Translations under genes and position numbers: made by a program | DNA from: Lentimicrobium sp. L6 | GTDB lineage: Bacteria > Bacteroidota > Bacteroidia > Bacteroidales > UBA12170 | Direction: 5' to 3' | DNA length: 53,907 bases | Assembly: GCF_013166655.1 (NCBI RefSeq) | Contig: NZ_JABKCA010000032.1 | Span: forward strand, 1-53,907 | The notes under the pieces: model-generated | Databases searched by the model: none | The model's input: the letters and a program-made list of their open reading frames with translations, nothing else | Told to the model about the DNA's origin: nothing | Shown: positions 46,701-53,907 of the stretch, in pieces | How the letters are laid out: each line of letters starts with the position of its first letter | Numbering within the stretch: position 1 is the stretch's first letter

Positions 46701-47494
46701 TATGTAAAATCAGCTCCATCATTATCATTTATCTCCATTGCATATAAAAAACCATCGTTAGTGATTCCTGAAACCGTTGAACTAAAAACATTATACTCTA
46801 CCACAGAGCTCTCGGCTTGACCGGGAATACTCACAGAACCAGAGGTTCCAGTGACATTAGCATCAATAATATTTATATTTTCCCAAGCATCAGTAGTATA
46901 TTGAAGATAATAGTGTTCTTCGGCATTTGGGTTTGACTGTAGAGTGAAATTTACATCAATAATTTCATTGGCTGAAGCATCTGAAGGTTCAGTCACTGAA
47001 ACAATAGCTGTGGGTTCAGAGGAGGTTTCCATGAAGATAGCTCTACTATCCATATAGCCTAGATCTTCCCATACTACAGTATACCATTTATTGTTGGTCA
47101 AGGTCACTTGATTATTATCAGCACCTTGATAAGAATAATTCTGAAGCTCATTTATGGACACAGTATTTGCTGACCATTTATTGGCAAAATAGTTGGTACT
47201 TGGTCCACTAGTGAAGAGCCACTCGTAGCTTCCTCCTACTAAATCAGCACCTGATTCTGCCACATGGAAAGTTGTTTTCCATCGTGCTATTCCATTAGAG
47301 GATTTCACCAACAATCCTCCATCTACTTGATTAGGATTTCCCAAAAAGAGATGACCTACTGGTGGATTTGCCCAAGCATTCCATGCACCAGGCATATTTA
47401 GGCCTTCAGGTTCATATATTTGAGCCTTGGAGCTATTTACATTAAAAACAAAAAGTGAGATAATGATAAAAGTGAAAAAGTATATGTTTTTCAT
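43730..47494 (-). CDS. Giant secreted repeat protein with six WANLQWP modules and T9SS tail
   Basis: I start at the ATG at 47494 (1254 residues), because it heads a clear signal peptide (MKNIYFFTFIIISLFVF...SKAQ). The frame is open to a GTG at 47524. Residues ~25-150 hold the EPEGLNMPGAWNAWANPP module and ~150-260 the second shared module. Six ~135-residue repeats follow (about 270-1075), each opening WANLQWP and closing YYYATRFQYQDQ..VYGGYS..GGGFWDG. A starch-binding-like domain (about 1085-1170, IKLKGEMTAWETQAM and GTYEWGVLEDDG) precedes the type A T9SS tail. It probably binds alpha-glucan at the surface and heads the operon with the GH13 enzyme. No enzymatic domain is seen. Confidence 0.85.
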   Translation of the reverse strand: MKNIYFFTFIIISLFVFNVNSSKAQIYEPEGLNMPGAWNAWANPPVGHLFLGNPNQVDGGLLVKSSNGIARWKTTFHVAESGADLVGGSYEWLFTSGPSTNYFANKWSANTVSINELQNYSYQGADNNQVTLTNNKWYTVVWEDLGYMDSRAIFMETSSEPTAIVSVTEPSDASANEIIDVNFTLQSNPNAEEHYYLQYTTDAWENINIIDANVTGTSGSVSIPGQAESSVVEYNVFSSTVSGITNDGFLYAMEINDNDGADFTYTVGVALPDTIGWANLQWPASGEILPGGDYIVYGQAFIYNVTNQADSLLELKSWVGYSTTDNDPSSWTNWLPAYYLGGVGENDEYSVNLGEVMNTQGTYYYATRFQYEDQEYEYGGYSESGGGFWDGSEYNSGVLTVTNDPTPAEITWANLQWPGSGEIAPTQEFLVYGQAYIEGITDQENPSDDLQVWIGYHTGNTDPSGWTNWVSASYFQAVGNNDEYVLDLGALMNTDGAYYYATRFQYLDQDYVYGGYSEDGGGFWNGTEYVNGELTVNSSSVDEITWANLQWPGAGEIEVETEFLVYGQAYIEGITGQDEPSSDLEVWVGYHDDDTDPSTWTNWIAADYFQAVGDNDEYVLDLGALMDVEGEYYYATRFQYLDQAFVYGGYSEDGGGFWNGTENINGMLTVTEATPDVIGWANLQHPATGEIEPLNEFVVYGQAWIEGVSNQADSLIDLRAWVGYSLDDTEPQTWTNWIPAYYLGASGNNDEYSVDLGSLMTDEGVYYYATRFQYFDQEMVYGGYSATNGGFWDGVDNVSGILTVTNTPTPDTIGWANIQWPPQGEILPEEDFTVYGQAYIDGITSESDSLTELKAWIGISSDDSNPETWSEWIPAYYQGEDGDNDEYSANIGILMDEIGTYYYATRFQYQDQEIVFGGYSEEGGGFWDGASNVNGILTVTETPAPDSIGWANLQWPPDASIEPNSEFIIYGQAYIDGITQSEDSLVELQAWIGYSSDDTAPSSWTTWYPAYYLGNDGNNDEYSGNIGTYISDVGTYYYATRFQYQDQDFVYGGFSDSDGGFWDGINNVNGILTVTEELQAFPVNFNVIDATHLYNNIKLKGEMTAWETQAMTQDGENWSLTLDVFPGTYEWGVLEDDGSSNGIWLVIGDNLVVNVDSEGVVSGDTTYVITFVGTEALELQTQFYPNPVQDLLFIQSNSITPVDYQILNALGSLKASGILESSKSSIDCSSLESGIYFIKLNDSHNQASIKIIKQ
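44275..46690 (-). repeat. Six tandem ~400-bp coding repeats (WANLQWP modules)
   Basis: Six copies begin near 46669, 46262, 45862, 45462, 45055 and 44652 on the minus strand, with a spacing of ~400-408 bases. Consecutive copies share long stretches of DNA, which makes copy-number change by recombination possible. Confidence 0.85.
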
Positions 47495-47662
47495 TTTGAA
47501 TGTTTTACATGACCTTTTAGTCACAACTAAAAAGTTATATTTTATATTAAATTGATGGTTCGATAGGTATGAGAGATAGGAATAAGCAAAAAATTAATGA
47601 AGCTACTCAAAACATGATTAGTTTACATATTCCGAACAGCCTCATTATATATTAAATGTATT

Positions 47663-48949
47663 TTATTTTCTGACTTTAATGACTACAAAAACGATGGCCA
47701 AGAATCCTATTAAAAGGAAAGACCAATTTGACAAAGGAACTTCTGTAGAATTAACAGTCAATGTTCCACTTACATTGGTAGTCCCATCCCAGAATCCACC
47801 TTGAAAACCACCATAAACATAGGCTTGGTTTTGATACTGATATCTTGTGGCATAATAATAACTTCCAGGTTGAGTGATAGAAGTCCCTAAGTTTACTACA
47901 TATTCATCATTATTACCTACTTCTGTGTTAAAAGTTGCAGGAACCCAATTAGACCATGTTGAAGGATCCGTGTCAGATAAACTATAGCCAACCCATGCTT
48001 GGATATCTACACCAGGTCCTGCAGGGTCTGTCACTCCATTAATATAAATCTGACCATAAACATTATAATCTGTTCCTATATCGATGGTTCCATCTCCAGG
48101 CCATTGTAGGTTTGCCCAATCTACCGTTGGAGGAGGAGGTGTTCCAATGTCATAAGAGTAATTTACTCCTCCATTATTATTGACATCAATAGCTTGTAAA
48201 CCAAAATCTGCATTGATATTAGAGATAGTAGAAGTAAAAGCATAATATTTTACTCCAGTATTTACTACTTGACCAGGAATCGTAGCTGTACCTGAAGTAC
48301 CAGTCATGCTGGCTAAGACAGCAGAAGCAGTACCCCAGTTATCGGTAGTATAACAGATATAAACCATTTCTTCTGGGCTAAGACTATTGTCCACAGTTAC
48401 AGAAACATTTACAGGGTCGTTAGGCATTACAGTAGCAGGTTCGCTTACGCTAAGAATTTCTACTGGTTCAGCAGAAGTAGCCATGATAATCGCACGATTA
48501 TTTGAATAACCAATATCCTCAAAATTAGCAGCATACCACATATCATTGAGTACAGTAATTGTATTATTATCAGGATGCTGATAGCTATAATCTTGAATGG
48601 TATTCATAGTGACAGCTACTCCATTCCATTTATTTGACCATTCGCTACCTGTTGCACCGCTGGTAAACAGCCACTCATAAGTTCCACCAACCACATCTGC
48701 TCCTGAAGCAGCTGCATGAATAATAGTATGATATTGTGCACCATCCCCGGTGGTTCTTAAAGCCACTTGTCCACCAGGAACCTGTGTGGCACTAGCTAGG
48801 GCTAAAGCATTAGTTGGAGGATTTGCCCAAGTATTCCAAGACCCAGGCATACTCACCCCTTCTGGACCCCATACCTGTGCATGTGATTGATTGGTAAATG
48901 CAATGAATGCAAACGATAGCATCATAATTAGCGTATAAATCTTTTTCAT
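47663..48949 (-). CDS. Secreted protein with one WANLQWP module and a VPLSNW anchor
   Basis: I use the ATG at 48949 (428 residues), which gives a clean signal peptide (MKKIYTLIMMLSFAFIAF...AQ). The frame is open to 49054 but without a signal. It has the WGPEGVSMPGSWNTWANPP module and the second shared module (TDNWGTASAVLASMTGTSG). One WANLQWPGDGTIDIG repeat follows. The end is EVPLSNWSFLLIGFLAIVFVVIKVRK, a VPLxNW helix-basic tail in place of T9SS. It is therefore a short anchored relative of the 6-repeat protein. An exosortase-type anchor is inferred. It lies 168 bases upstream of the 6-repeat gene, with a possible separate promoter. Confidence 0.82.
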   Translation of the reverse strand: MKKIYTLIMMLSFAFIAFTNQSHAQVWGPEGVSMPGSWNTWANPPTNALALASATQVPGGQVALRTTGDGAQYHTIIHAAASGADVVGGTYEWLFTSGATGSEWSNKWNGVAVTMNTIQDYSYQHPDNNTITVLNDMWYAANFEDIGYSNNRAIIMATSAEPVEILSVSEPATVMPNDPVNVSVTVDNSLSPEEMVYICYTTDNWGTASAVLASMTGTSGTATIPGQVVNTGVKYYAFTSTISNINADFGLQAIDVNNNGGVNYSYDIGTPPPPTVDWANLQWPGDGTIDIGTDYNVYGQIYINGVTDPAGPGVDIQAWVGYSLSDTDPSTWSNWVPATFNTEVGNNDEYVVNLGTSITQPGSYYYATRYQYQNQAYVYGGFQGGFWDGTTNVSGTLTVNSTEVPLSNWSFLLIGFLAIVFVVIKVRK

Positions 48950-49343
48950 ATCGTTGAATTTGAATTTAAAACTTATTGTATAATTAGTTATAATGATTAA
49001 TTCAGAGGAAAAAACAGCCATACCAAGTTTTACTCGAAATAGCCTCAATATCAATACTGTAATTCACTCGATACTAAAAGCTGATTTTGTGATAATAGCA
49101 GTAAAGTATTAAAGGTCAGTTTATCAGCACCTAGCTCTACAAATGTATAAAAAAGTCATGTCTTTAAATAGCCTGTGAATAAAAATTCAAACGAACTAGC
49201 CTCATATCAAATACAGTAACTTGTTATTCCGATACTTACAGAGAAACAAGCCTTATTTTAATAACTATTTCAAACGTTTGAAATAATTTGCCATTTGTAT
49301 TAAAACTAAACTATTTTAAGATTTTTTCTCACGACCAAATAAA
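48950..49343. other. Intergenic region upstream of the single-repeat gene
   Basis: There is no gene. A 20-bp perfect palindrome lies at 49266-49285. TAGCCTCA-initiated segments at about 49040-49075 and 49197-49235 look like diverged copies of one another (TAGCCTCAATATCAATACTGTAA.. and TAGCCTCATATCAAATACAGTAA..). These may be regulatory. Confidence 0.5.
49266..49285. promoter_or_regulatory. 20-bp perfect palindrome with central CG, LacI-like operator candidate
   Basis: TATTTCAAACGTTTGAAATA is perfectly self-complementary, with an AAACGTTT core. This resembles operators of LacI/GalR-family regulators, which often control alpha-glucan loci. It is 317 bases upstream of the single-repeat protein gene, on the minus strand. 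No regulator gene is in the window. Confidence 0.55.
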
Positions 49344-49392
49344 AAAAGACCCAAATATTTAGTTCTTATTGAATTAAATAATTGGGTCTTTC
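49344..49392 (-). terminator. Terminator of the giant repeat gene
   Basis: AAAGACCCAA pairs with TTGGGTCTTT across an AT-rich loop that extends the stem. On the minus strand it is followed by T, just past the stop at 49414. Confidence 0.75.
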
Positions 49393-49413
49393 TACTTGTT
49401 ATCCTAAAAACTG

Positions 49414-52400
49414 CTATTGCTTGATAATCTTAATAGAAGCTTGATTCATATCATCACTAATTTGCAATATATAGACTCCTCTAGCTAATTCACTTAGGTC
49501 GATAGATTTTTCTGAGGAGGTTAAAACGCCCTGTTCTACCCTATTTCCTGTAGCATCTAGAATAATATAATTCAAGTTTTCGGCATCATTAGCCCTATCT
49601 ATGTTCAATTGATTATGAACTGGATTTGGATAAATTTGCATCCCACTAGTGAATTCTTCTATAGCTGTGAAATTGATTTCATAGAAGATATCTCCACTCA
49701 CCACACCTTGGTCGTGAACAGTAACAAATAGCTGCTCTCCTATGACCAACCAAATCCCATCTTGGGTTCCATCATCTTCCATCACTCCCCATTCATAAGT
49801 TCCTGGTTCAAGCTCTAAGGATAAAGACCAATCATCGCCAGTTTGAATCATATCCACTTTATTCCAGTTGGTCATTTCACCTTTAAACTTAATATTAGAA
49901 TATAATTGAGTCGCATCAGTAGCTATGAAATTCACTCTATATGTAGGAGTTAAGCTTTTTACTGTTAGTATCCCACTTTGGTATTCTGAGCCATCCCAGA
50001 AGCCACCGCCATTGGTTGAATAACCACCATAAACAAAGTCCTGTTCTTGATATTGATAACGAGTAGCATAATAATAAATGGCAGCATTATCAATATCTGG
50101 ACCAATATTAGCAAAGTATTCATCGTTGGCTCCAATATTTGAATGATAACTAGCAGGGACCCAAGTTTGCCATGTGGATGGGTCAGTATTAACTAAACTA
50201 TAACCTACCCAGGCCTGAAGCCCTTCCAATTCTCCTTCTTCAATGGTTAATCCATCGATCCAAACTTGTCCAAATATTTCGAAATCTTCGCCTAAGAATA
50301 TTTCACCTTGAGCTGGCCATTGTAGGTTTGCCCACTCTATGGCCTGACTTGCTTGATCACTTACTGTCAATACTCCATTTACATTTCCTGTTCCATTCCA
50401 GAATCCACCACCATCGGCAGAATATCCACCATAAACGAAATCTTCATCTTCATACTGATATTTAAAAGCATAATAATAGATGCCTTCTTCACTCATTTCA
50501 GCTCCTAAATCAAAGATATACTCATCGTTTTCATCTACTCCTAAATAATAGTCGGCAAGAATCCAATTATCCCAGGTGGAAGGATCTGTATTTTCTGTGT
50601 GATAACCTACCCAAGCTTTCAATTCACTTAATGAATCTTCTTGAATGGTGAGACCATCCATCCATACTTGCCCATAAACCAACAATTCGTCAAGAGGAGC
50701 GATTTCAGCAGAACCTGGCCACTGAAGATTAGCCCAATCTATACTTGAAGAAGAACCAGAACCAGTAACTGTTAATACACCGTTTATATAATCGGTCCCA
50801 TTCCAAAAACCTCCTCCATCCATAGAGAAACCACCATATGCATAATCCTGATTTTCATACTGGAAACGCGTACTATAATAATAAGTTCCTTCAGAAGTCA
50901 TGAATGCTCCTAAGTCTGCCGCATATTCATCATTATCACCCATCCCAATTTGATAATAAGCAGGGATCCAATCAGTCCAAGTGCTGGGGTCGGTATTTTC
51001 TAAACTATATCCTACCCAAGCTTGAAGTTCTGAAATAGAATCTTCTTGTGAAGTAATTCCATCGATCCAAACTTGACCATAAACCATAAAACTTTCCTCA
51101 ACTTCTATTTCTCCATTTCCAGGCCATTGGAGGTTAGCCCAGCCAATAGAGTCTGTTATAGGATTATCGGAAACCGTGAGCACTCCATTTAAATTATTAA
51201 TACCATCCCAGAAACCACCATTGGCTTCAGAGAATCCACCATAAACCATATCTTGATCTTGGTATTGGAAACGAGTAGCATAATAGAAAACACCTTCTGT
51301 GTCCATTAAAGCACCTAAATCCATACTGTATTCGTCATTATTTTCTGAAGCTCCTAAATAATAAGCAGGCACCCAAGTGGTCCATGTATTAGGATTGGTG
51401 TTTTCCATATTGAAACCAACCCAAGCTTGCAGATCGATTAATGAATCGGCCCCACCAGTTAGCTCTTCGATATAGGCTTGCCCATAGACCATAAACTCTT
51501 CTTCTAAGCCAATTTCACCAGAACCTGGCCATTGTAAGTTAGCCCAAAGAATATCGGTTACCGGAAGGCTAGTCACATTTAGGATACCTGAAGCATTGAT
51601 ACTTCCATCCCAGAATCCTCCTCCACCTTCAGAGAAACCACCATATACAAATTCTTGTTCTTCATATTGGAAACGAGTTGCATAGTAATATGTTCCTTCA
51701 TCCGACATTAAAGCTCCAAGATTAGCGAGGTACTCATCATTTTCATCAATTCCATCATGATAATAAGCTGGAATCCATTCTGTCCAGGTACTAGGGTCGG
51801 TATCTTCTAAACTATAACCCACCCAAGCTTGTAAATTCTCTATAGAATCTTCTTGAATACTTAAGTCTTCCATCCATACTTGACCATATACATTAAACTC
51901 TTCCAAAGGCTCTATATTACCTGCTCCTGGCCATTGTAGATTAGCCCAACCAATGGAATCTGTGTTAAGGTTAGGTAATACAGTAAGCATACCACTTGTA
52001 TTATTAACTCCGTCCCAGAAACCGCCATTAGTTCCACTGAATCCACCATAAACCAAATCTTGATCTTCGAATTGGAAGCGAGTGGCATAATAATAAACAC
52101 CTTCAGCAGGTATATTAATTCCTAAATCCATGGCATATTCATCATTATTACCAACACCTTGGTTATAGTAGGCTGGCAGCCATTCAGTCCATGTTGAAGG
52201 GTCTGTATTTTCTGTGCTATATCCTACCCATGCTTGTAATTCTTGTAAGGAATCCTCCTGAGAAGTCATATCTTCAATATATGCTTGACCATAAATGACA
52301 AAACCATCTCCTTGTTCAATCTCTCCTGAACCTGGCCATTGAAGGTTAGCCCAAGAAATATCAGTCATTGGAGGAGCGGTCACGGTAAGCACACCAGAAA

Positions 52401-53907
52401 GGTAATCGATACCATCCCAGAAATCGCCACCACTAACAGAATGTCCACCATACACATAATCTTGATCTTGATATTGGAAGCGAGTGGCATAATAATAAAC
52501 ACCCTCTTCTGATATCATGGCACCAATATTTGAAACATATTGGTCATTTTCGCCAATGGCTGAATGATAATATGCGGGTATCCAATTGGTCCAAGTAGAA
52601 GGATCGGTATCGTCTAAGCTATAACCTACCCAAGCTTGTAATTCCTGTAGGGAATCTTCTTGAGATGTTATATCATCGATCCAGACTCTTCCATATACAT
52701 TAAACTCTTGTGTAGGTTCTATATCGCCTGATAATGGCCATTGTAAATTAGCCCAAGCTATAGTATCTATTGGGTTATTAGTCACTGTAAGCTCTCCACT
52801 TACATTATTGACCCCATCCCAGAATCCACCATCAGATGTAGAATAACCACCATAGACAAAATCTTGATCTTGATACTGATAACGAGTAGCATAATAATAT
52901 AGCCCTTCATCTGATAATGCAACTCCAAGGTTGGCTTTATATTCATCATTTGCTCCAATTCCAAGATTATAATAAGCAGGAACCCAATCTGTCCATGTAT
53001 TGGGATCTGTATTTTCAGAATGATAACCTACCCAAACTTGTAATTCCTCAATAGAATCTGCTTGGTTAGTTATATTTTCAATCCAAACTCTTCCAAATAC
53101 CTCATAATTTTCATTAGGCTCAATAACTCCATTTGCTGGCCATTGTAAATTGGCCCAACCAATAGAATCAATAACTTCAGGAATAACAGTTAGAACTCCA
53201 CTTACATTCTCATCAGCATTCCAGAATCCACCACCACTTATGGAATAACCTCCATATACGTATTCTTGTTCTAAATATTGATAACGGGTAGCATAATAAT
53301 AAGTGCCTTCTGTATCTAACAATAACCCTAAATCAGCTGTATATTCATCATTATTCCCAACTCCCTGATGATAATCAGCAGGAATCCAATTGGTCCAGGA
53401 GGAGGGCTCCGAATCAGTTAAACTGTAGCCAATCCATGCTTGCAAACCTTCTAATGCTTCCTCTTGAGAAGTAAGATTTTCTATATAAACCTGCCCATAT
53501 ACCATGAATTCTTGGTTTGGAATAATCTCTCCTTCCCCTGGCCATTGTAGATTGGCCCAATTGATGGAATCCTCAACCACTTCTGTGCTGACAAGAAGTA
53601 TTCCACTGATATTATCAATACCATCCCAGAATCCACCTTGACTTAAAGAATAACCTCCGTATACATAATCTTGTTCTAAATATTGATAACGGGTAGCATA
53701 ATAATAAGTGCCTTCTGTATCTAACAATAACCCTAAATCAGCTGTATATTCATCATTATTCCCAAGGCCTTGATGATAAGCAGCAGGAATCCAATTGGTC
53801 CATGAGGAAGGCTCCGAATCAGTTAAACTATAACCAATCCAAGCTTGTAATTCTTCAATAGGCTCCTCTTGACTGGTGATATCTTCAATATAAGCTTGTC
53901 CATAAAC
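49414..53907 (-). CDS. Giant secreted repeat protein with at least ten WANLQWP modules, cut by window edge
   Basis: The frame stays open to the last base. The final codons translate to VYGQAYIEDITSQ..., inside a repeat, so the 5' end and signal peptide lie outside. At least 1497 codons are present. Nine complete ~135-residue repeats and one partial run from the edge down to about 49960. A starch-binding-like domain (IKFKGEMTNWNKVDM, GTYEWGVMEDDG) and a type A T9SS tail (YPNPVHNQL to NQASIKIIKQ) follow. The last ten residues are identical to the tail of the six-repeat protein. It lacks catalytic residues and is probably a surface glycan-binding or scaffold protein. Confidence 0.85.
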   Translation of the reverse strand, partial: VYGQAYIEDITSQEEPIEELQAWIGYSLTDSEPSSWTNWIPAAYHQGLGNNDEYTADLGLLLDTEGTYYYATRYQYLEQDYVYGGYSLSQGGFWDGIDNISGILLVSTEVVEDSINWANLQWPGEGEIIPNQEFMVYGQVYIENLTSQEEALEGLQAWIGYSLTDSEPSSWTNWIPADYHQGVGNNDEYTADLGLLLDTEGTYYYATRYQYLEQEYVYGGYSISGGGFWNADENVSGVLTVIPEVIDSIGWANLQWPANGVIEPNENYEVFGRVWIENITNQADSIEELQVWVGYHSENTDPNTWTDWVPAYYNLGIGANDEYKANLGVALSDEGLYYYATRYQYQDQDFVYGGYSTSDGGFWDGVNNVSGELTVTNNPIDTIAWANLQWPLSGDIEPTQEFNVYGRVWIDDITSQEDSLQELQAWVGYSLDDTDPSTWTNWIPAYYHSAIGENDQYVSNIGAMISEEGVYYYATRFQYQDQDYVYGGHSVSGGDFWDGIDYLSGVLTVTAPPMTDISWANLQWPGSGEIEQGDGFVIYGQAYIEDMTSQEDSLQELQAWVGYSTENTDPSTWTEWLPAYYNQGVGNNDEYAMDLGINIPAEGVYYYATRFQFEDQDLVYGGFSGTNGGFWDGVNNTSGMLTVLPNLNTDSIGWANLQWPGAGNIEPLEEFNVYGQVWMEDLSIQEDSIENLQAWVGYSLEDTDPSTWTEWIPAYYHDGIDENDEYLANLGALMSDEGTYYYATRFQYEEQEFVYGGFSEGGGGFWDGSINASGILNVTSLPVTDILWANLQWPGSGEIGLEEEFMVYGQAYIEELTGGADSLIDLQAWVGFNMENTNPNTWTTWVPAYYLGASENNDEYSMDLGALMDTEGVFYYATRFQYQDQDMVYGGFSEANGGFWDGINNLNGVLTVSDNPITDSIGWANLQWPGNGEIEVEESFMVYGQVWIDGITSQEDSISELQAWVGYSLENTDPSTWTDWIPAYYQIGMGDNDEYAADLGAFMTSEGTYYYSTRFQYENQDYAYGGFSMDGGGFWNGTDYINGVLTVTGSGSSSSIDWANLQWPGSAEIAPLDELLVYGQVWMDGLTIQEDSLSELKAWVGYHTENTDPSTWDNWILADYYLGVDENDEYIFDLGAEMSEEGIYYYAFKYQYEDEDFVYGGYSADGGGFWNGTGNVNGVLTVSDQASQAIEWANLQWPAQGEIFLGEDFEIFGQVWIDGLTIEEGELEGLQAWVGYSLVNTDPSTWQTWVPASYHSNIGANDEYFANIGPDIDNAAIYYYATRYQYQEQDFVYGGYSTNGGGFWDGSEYQSGILTVKSLTPTYRVNFIATDATQLYSNIKFKGEMTNWNKVDMIQTGDDWSLSLELEPGTYEWGVMEDDGTQDGIWLVIGEQLFVTVHDQGVVSGDIFYEINFTAIEEFTSGMQIYPNPVHNQLNIDRANDAENLNYIILDATGNRVEQGVLTSSEKSIDLSELARGVYILQISDDMNQASIKIIKQ
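53264..53360 (-). repeat. 97-bp identical segment, copy A
   Basis: It is identical to 53669-53765, exactly 405 bases away (one repeat unit, 135 codons). Identity stays high for another ~90 bases to the right. It points to a very recent duplication or gene conversion. Confidence 0.9.
53669..53765 (-). repeat. 97-bp identical segment, copy B
   Basis: This is the partner of 53264-53360. It encodes the LLLDTEGTYYYATRYQYLEQ region of adjacent repeats. Confidence 0.9.

Larger units (their letters stand above)
49960..53907 (-). repeat. At least ten tandem ~400-bp coding repeats
   Basis: WANLQ motifs occur near 53558, 53158, 52757, 52356, 51946, 51548, 51141, 50735 and 50332, plus a partial copy at the edge, with a period of 400-410 bases. 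The modules are conserved at WANLQWP, VYGQ, LQAWVGYS, TDPSTWT.W, NNDEY, YYYATRFQYQDQ and GGGFWDG. Confidence 0.88.

Noticed and set aside
48950-49054. N-terminal extension of the single-repeat protein to 49054
   Set aside because: The extension adds 35 residues before a clean signal peptide that starts at the ATG at 48949.
49960-53907. CRISPR-like array
   Set aside because: The ~400-bp periodicity is a coding repeat with conserved protein motifs. Units are far longer than CRISPR repeats and there are no spacers.

Overview
This window comes from a Bacteroidota genome, most likely a marine or sediment anaerobe or facultative anaerobe near the Marinilabiliales/Marinifilaceae part of Bacteroidales. 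The placement is an inference from four things: low GC, many secreted proteins with type IX secretion (T9SS, type A) C-terminal sorting domains, a recurring TAnnTTTG promoter element before starts, and anaerobic traits (a ptb-buk butyrate operon, a DUF1858 redox protein, and a cluster of ferredoxin-ATPase and NifX-like genes). I see no rRNA, tRNA, CRISPR array, prophage or insertion sequence.

Layout. 1-5900: three tandem paralogues of a secreted Omp28-like protein (thioredoxin-like CxxC start, T9SS tail), each with its own promoter and terminator. 5989-9337: manA, a DUF456 membrane protein and an AsmA-like protein. 9412-18912, all minus strand: ptb-buk, a secreted M64 peptidase, a two-gene ABC-2 exporter, a TPR histidine kinase, a YdcF-like protein, a DUF1858 protein and a small P-loop kinase. 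19287-24343: a TonB-dependent receptor followed by a lipoprotein that carries the same ~364-residue unit twice. 24622-27600: mtaB, an unrecognised membrane protein and a rhomboid protease. 27897-30765: DUF134 regulator, NifX-like protein, a small glycine-rich protein and two ferredoxin-MinD ATPases. This last set resembles the Orp-type clusters of anaerobes, and the last ATPase is interrupted by an in-frame TGA. 30811-34909: M6 metalloprotease (T9SS), GNAT, TfoX C-terminal-domain protein, DUF2780-like protein.

From 34910 on, two repeat-bearing non-coding stretches flank a secreted protein with a VPLNNW-type anchor. A minus-strand surface-glycan locus then fills 37288-53907. It includes a T9SS-exported GH13 alpha-amylase-family enzyme and three other secreted proteins that share its N-terminal two-module architecture. 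Two of those three, plus a giant protein cut by the window edge, carry 1, 6 and at least 10 copies of a ~135-residue WANLQWP module. The two long repeat proteins end in a starch-binding-like domain and a T9SS tail. The short one ends in a VPLSNW transmembrane anchor, and the operon finishes with a tiny PID-CTERM-like protein. Three kinds of C-terminal sorting signal therefore occur in one locus. My inference is that these proteins form a multi-component extracellular alpha-glucan binding and degrading system. The repeat modules are the least characterised part.
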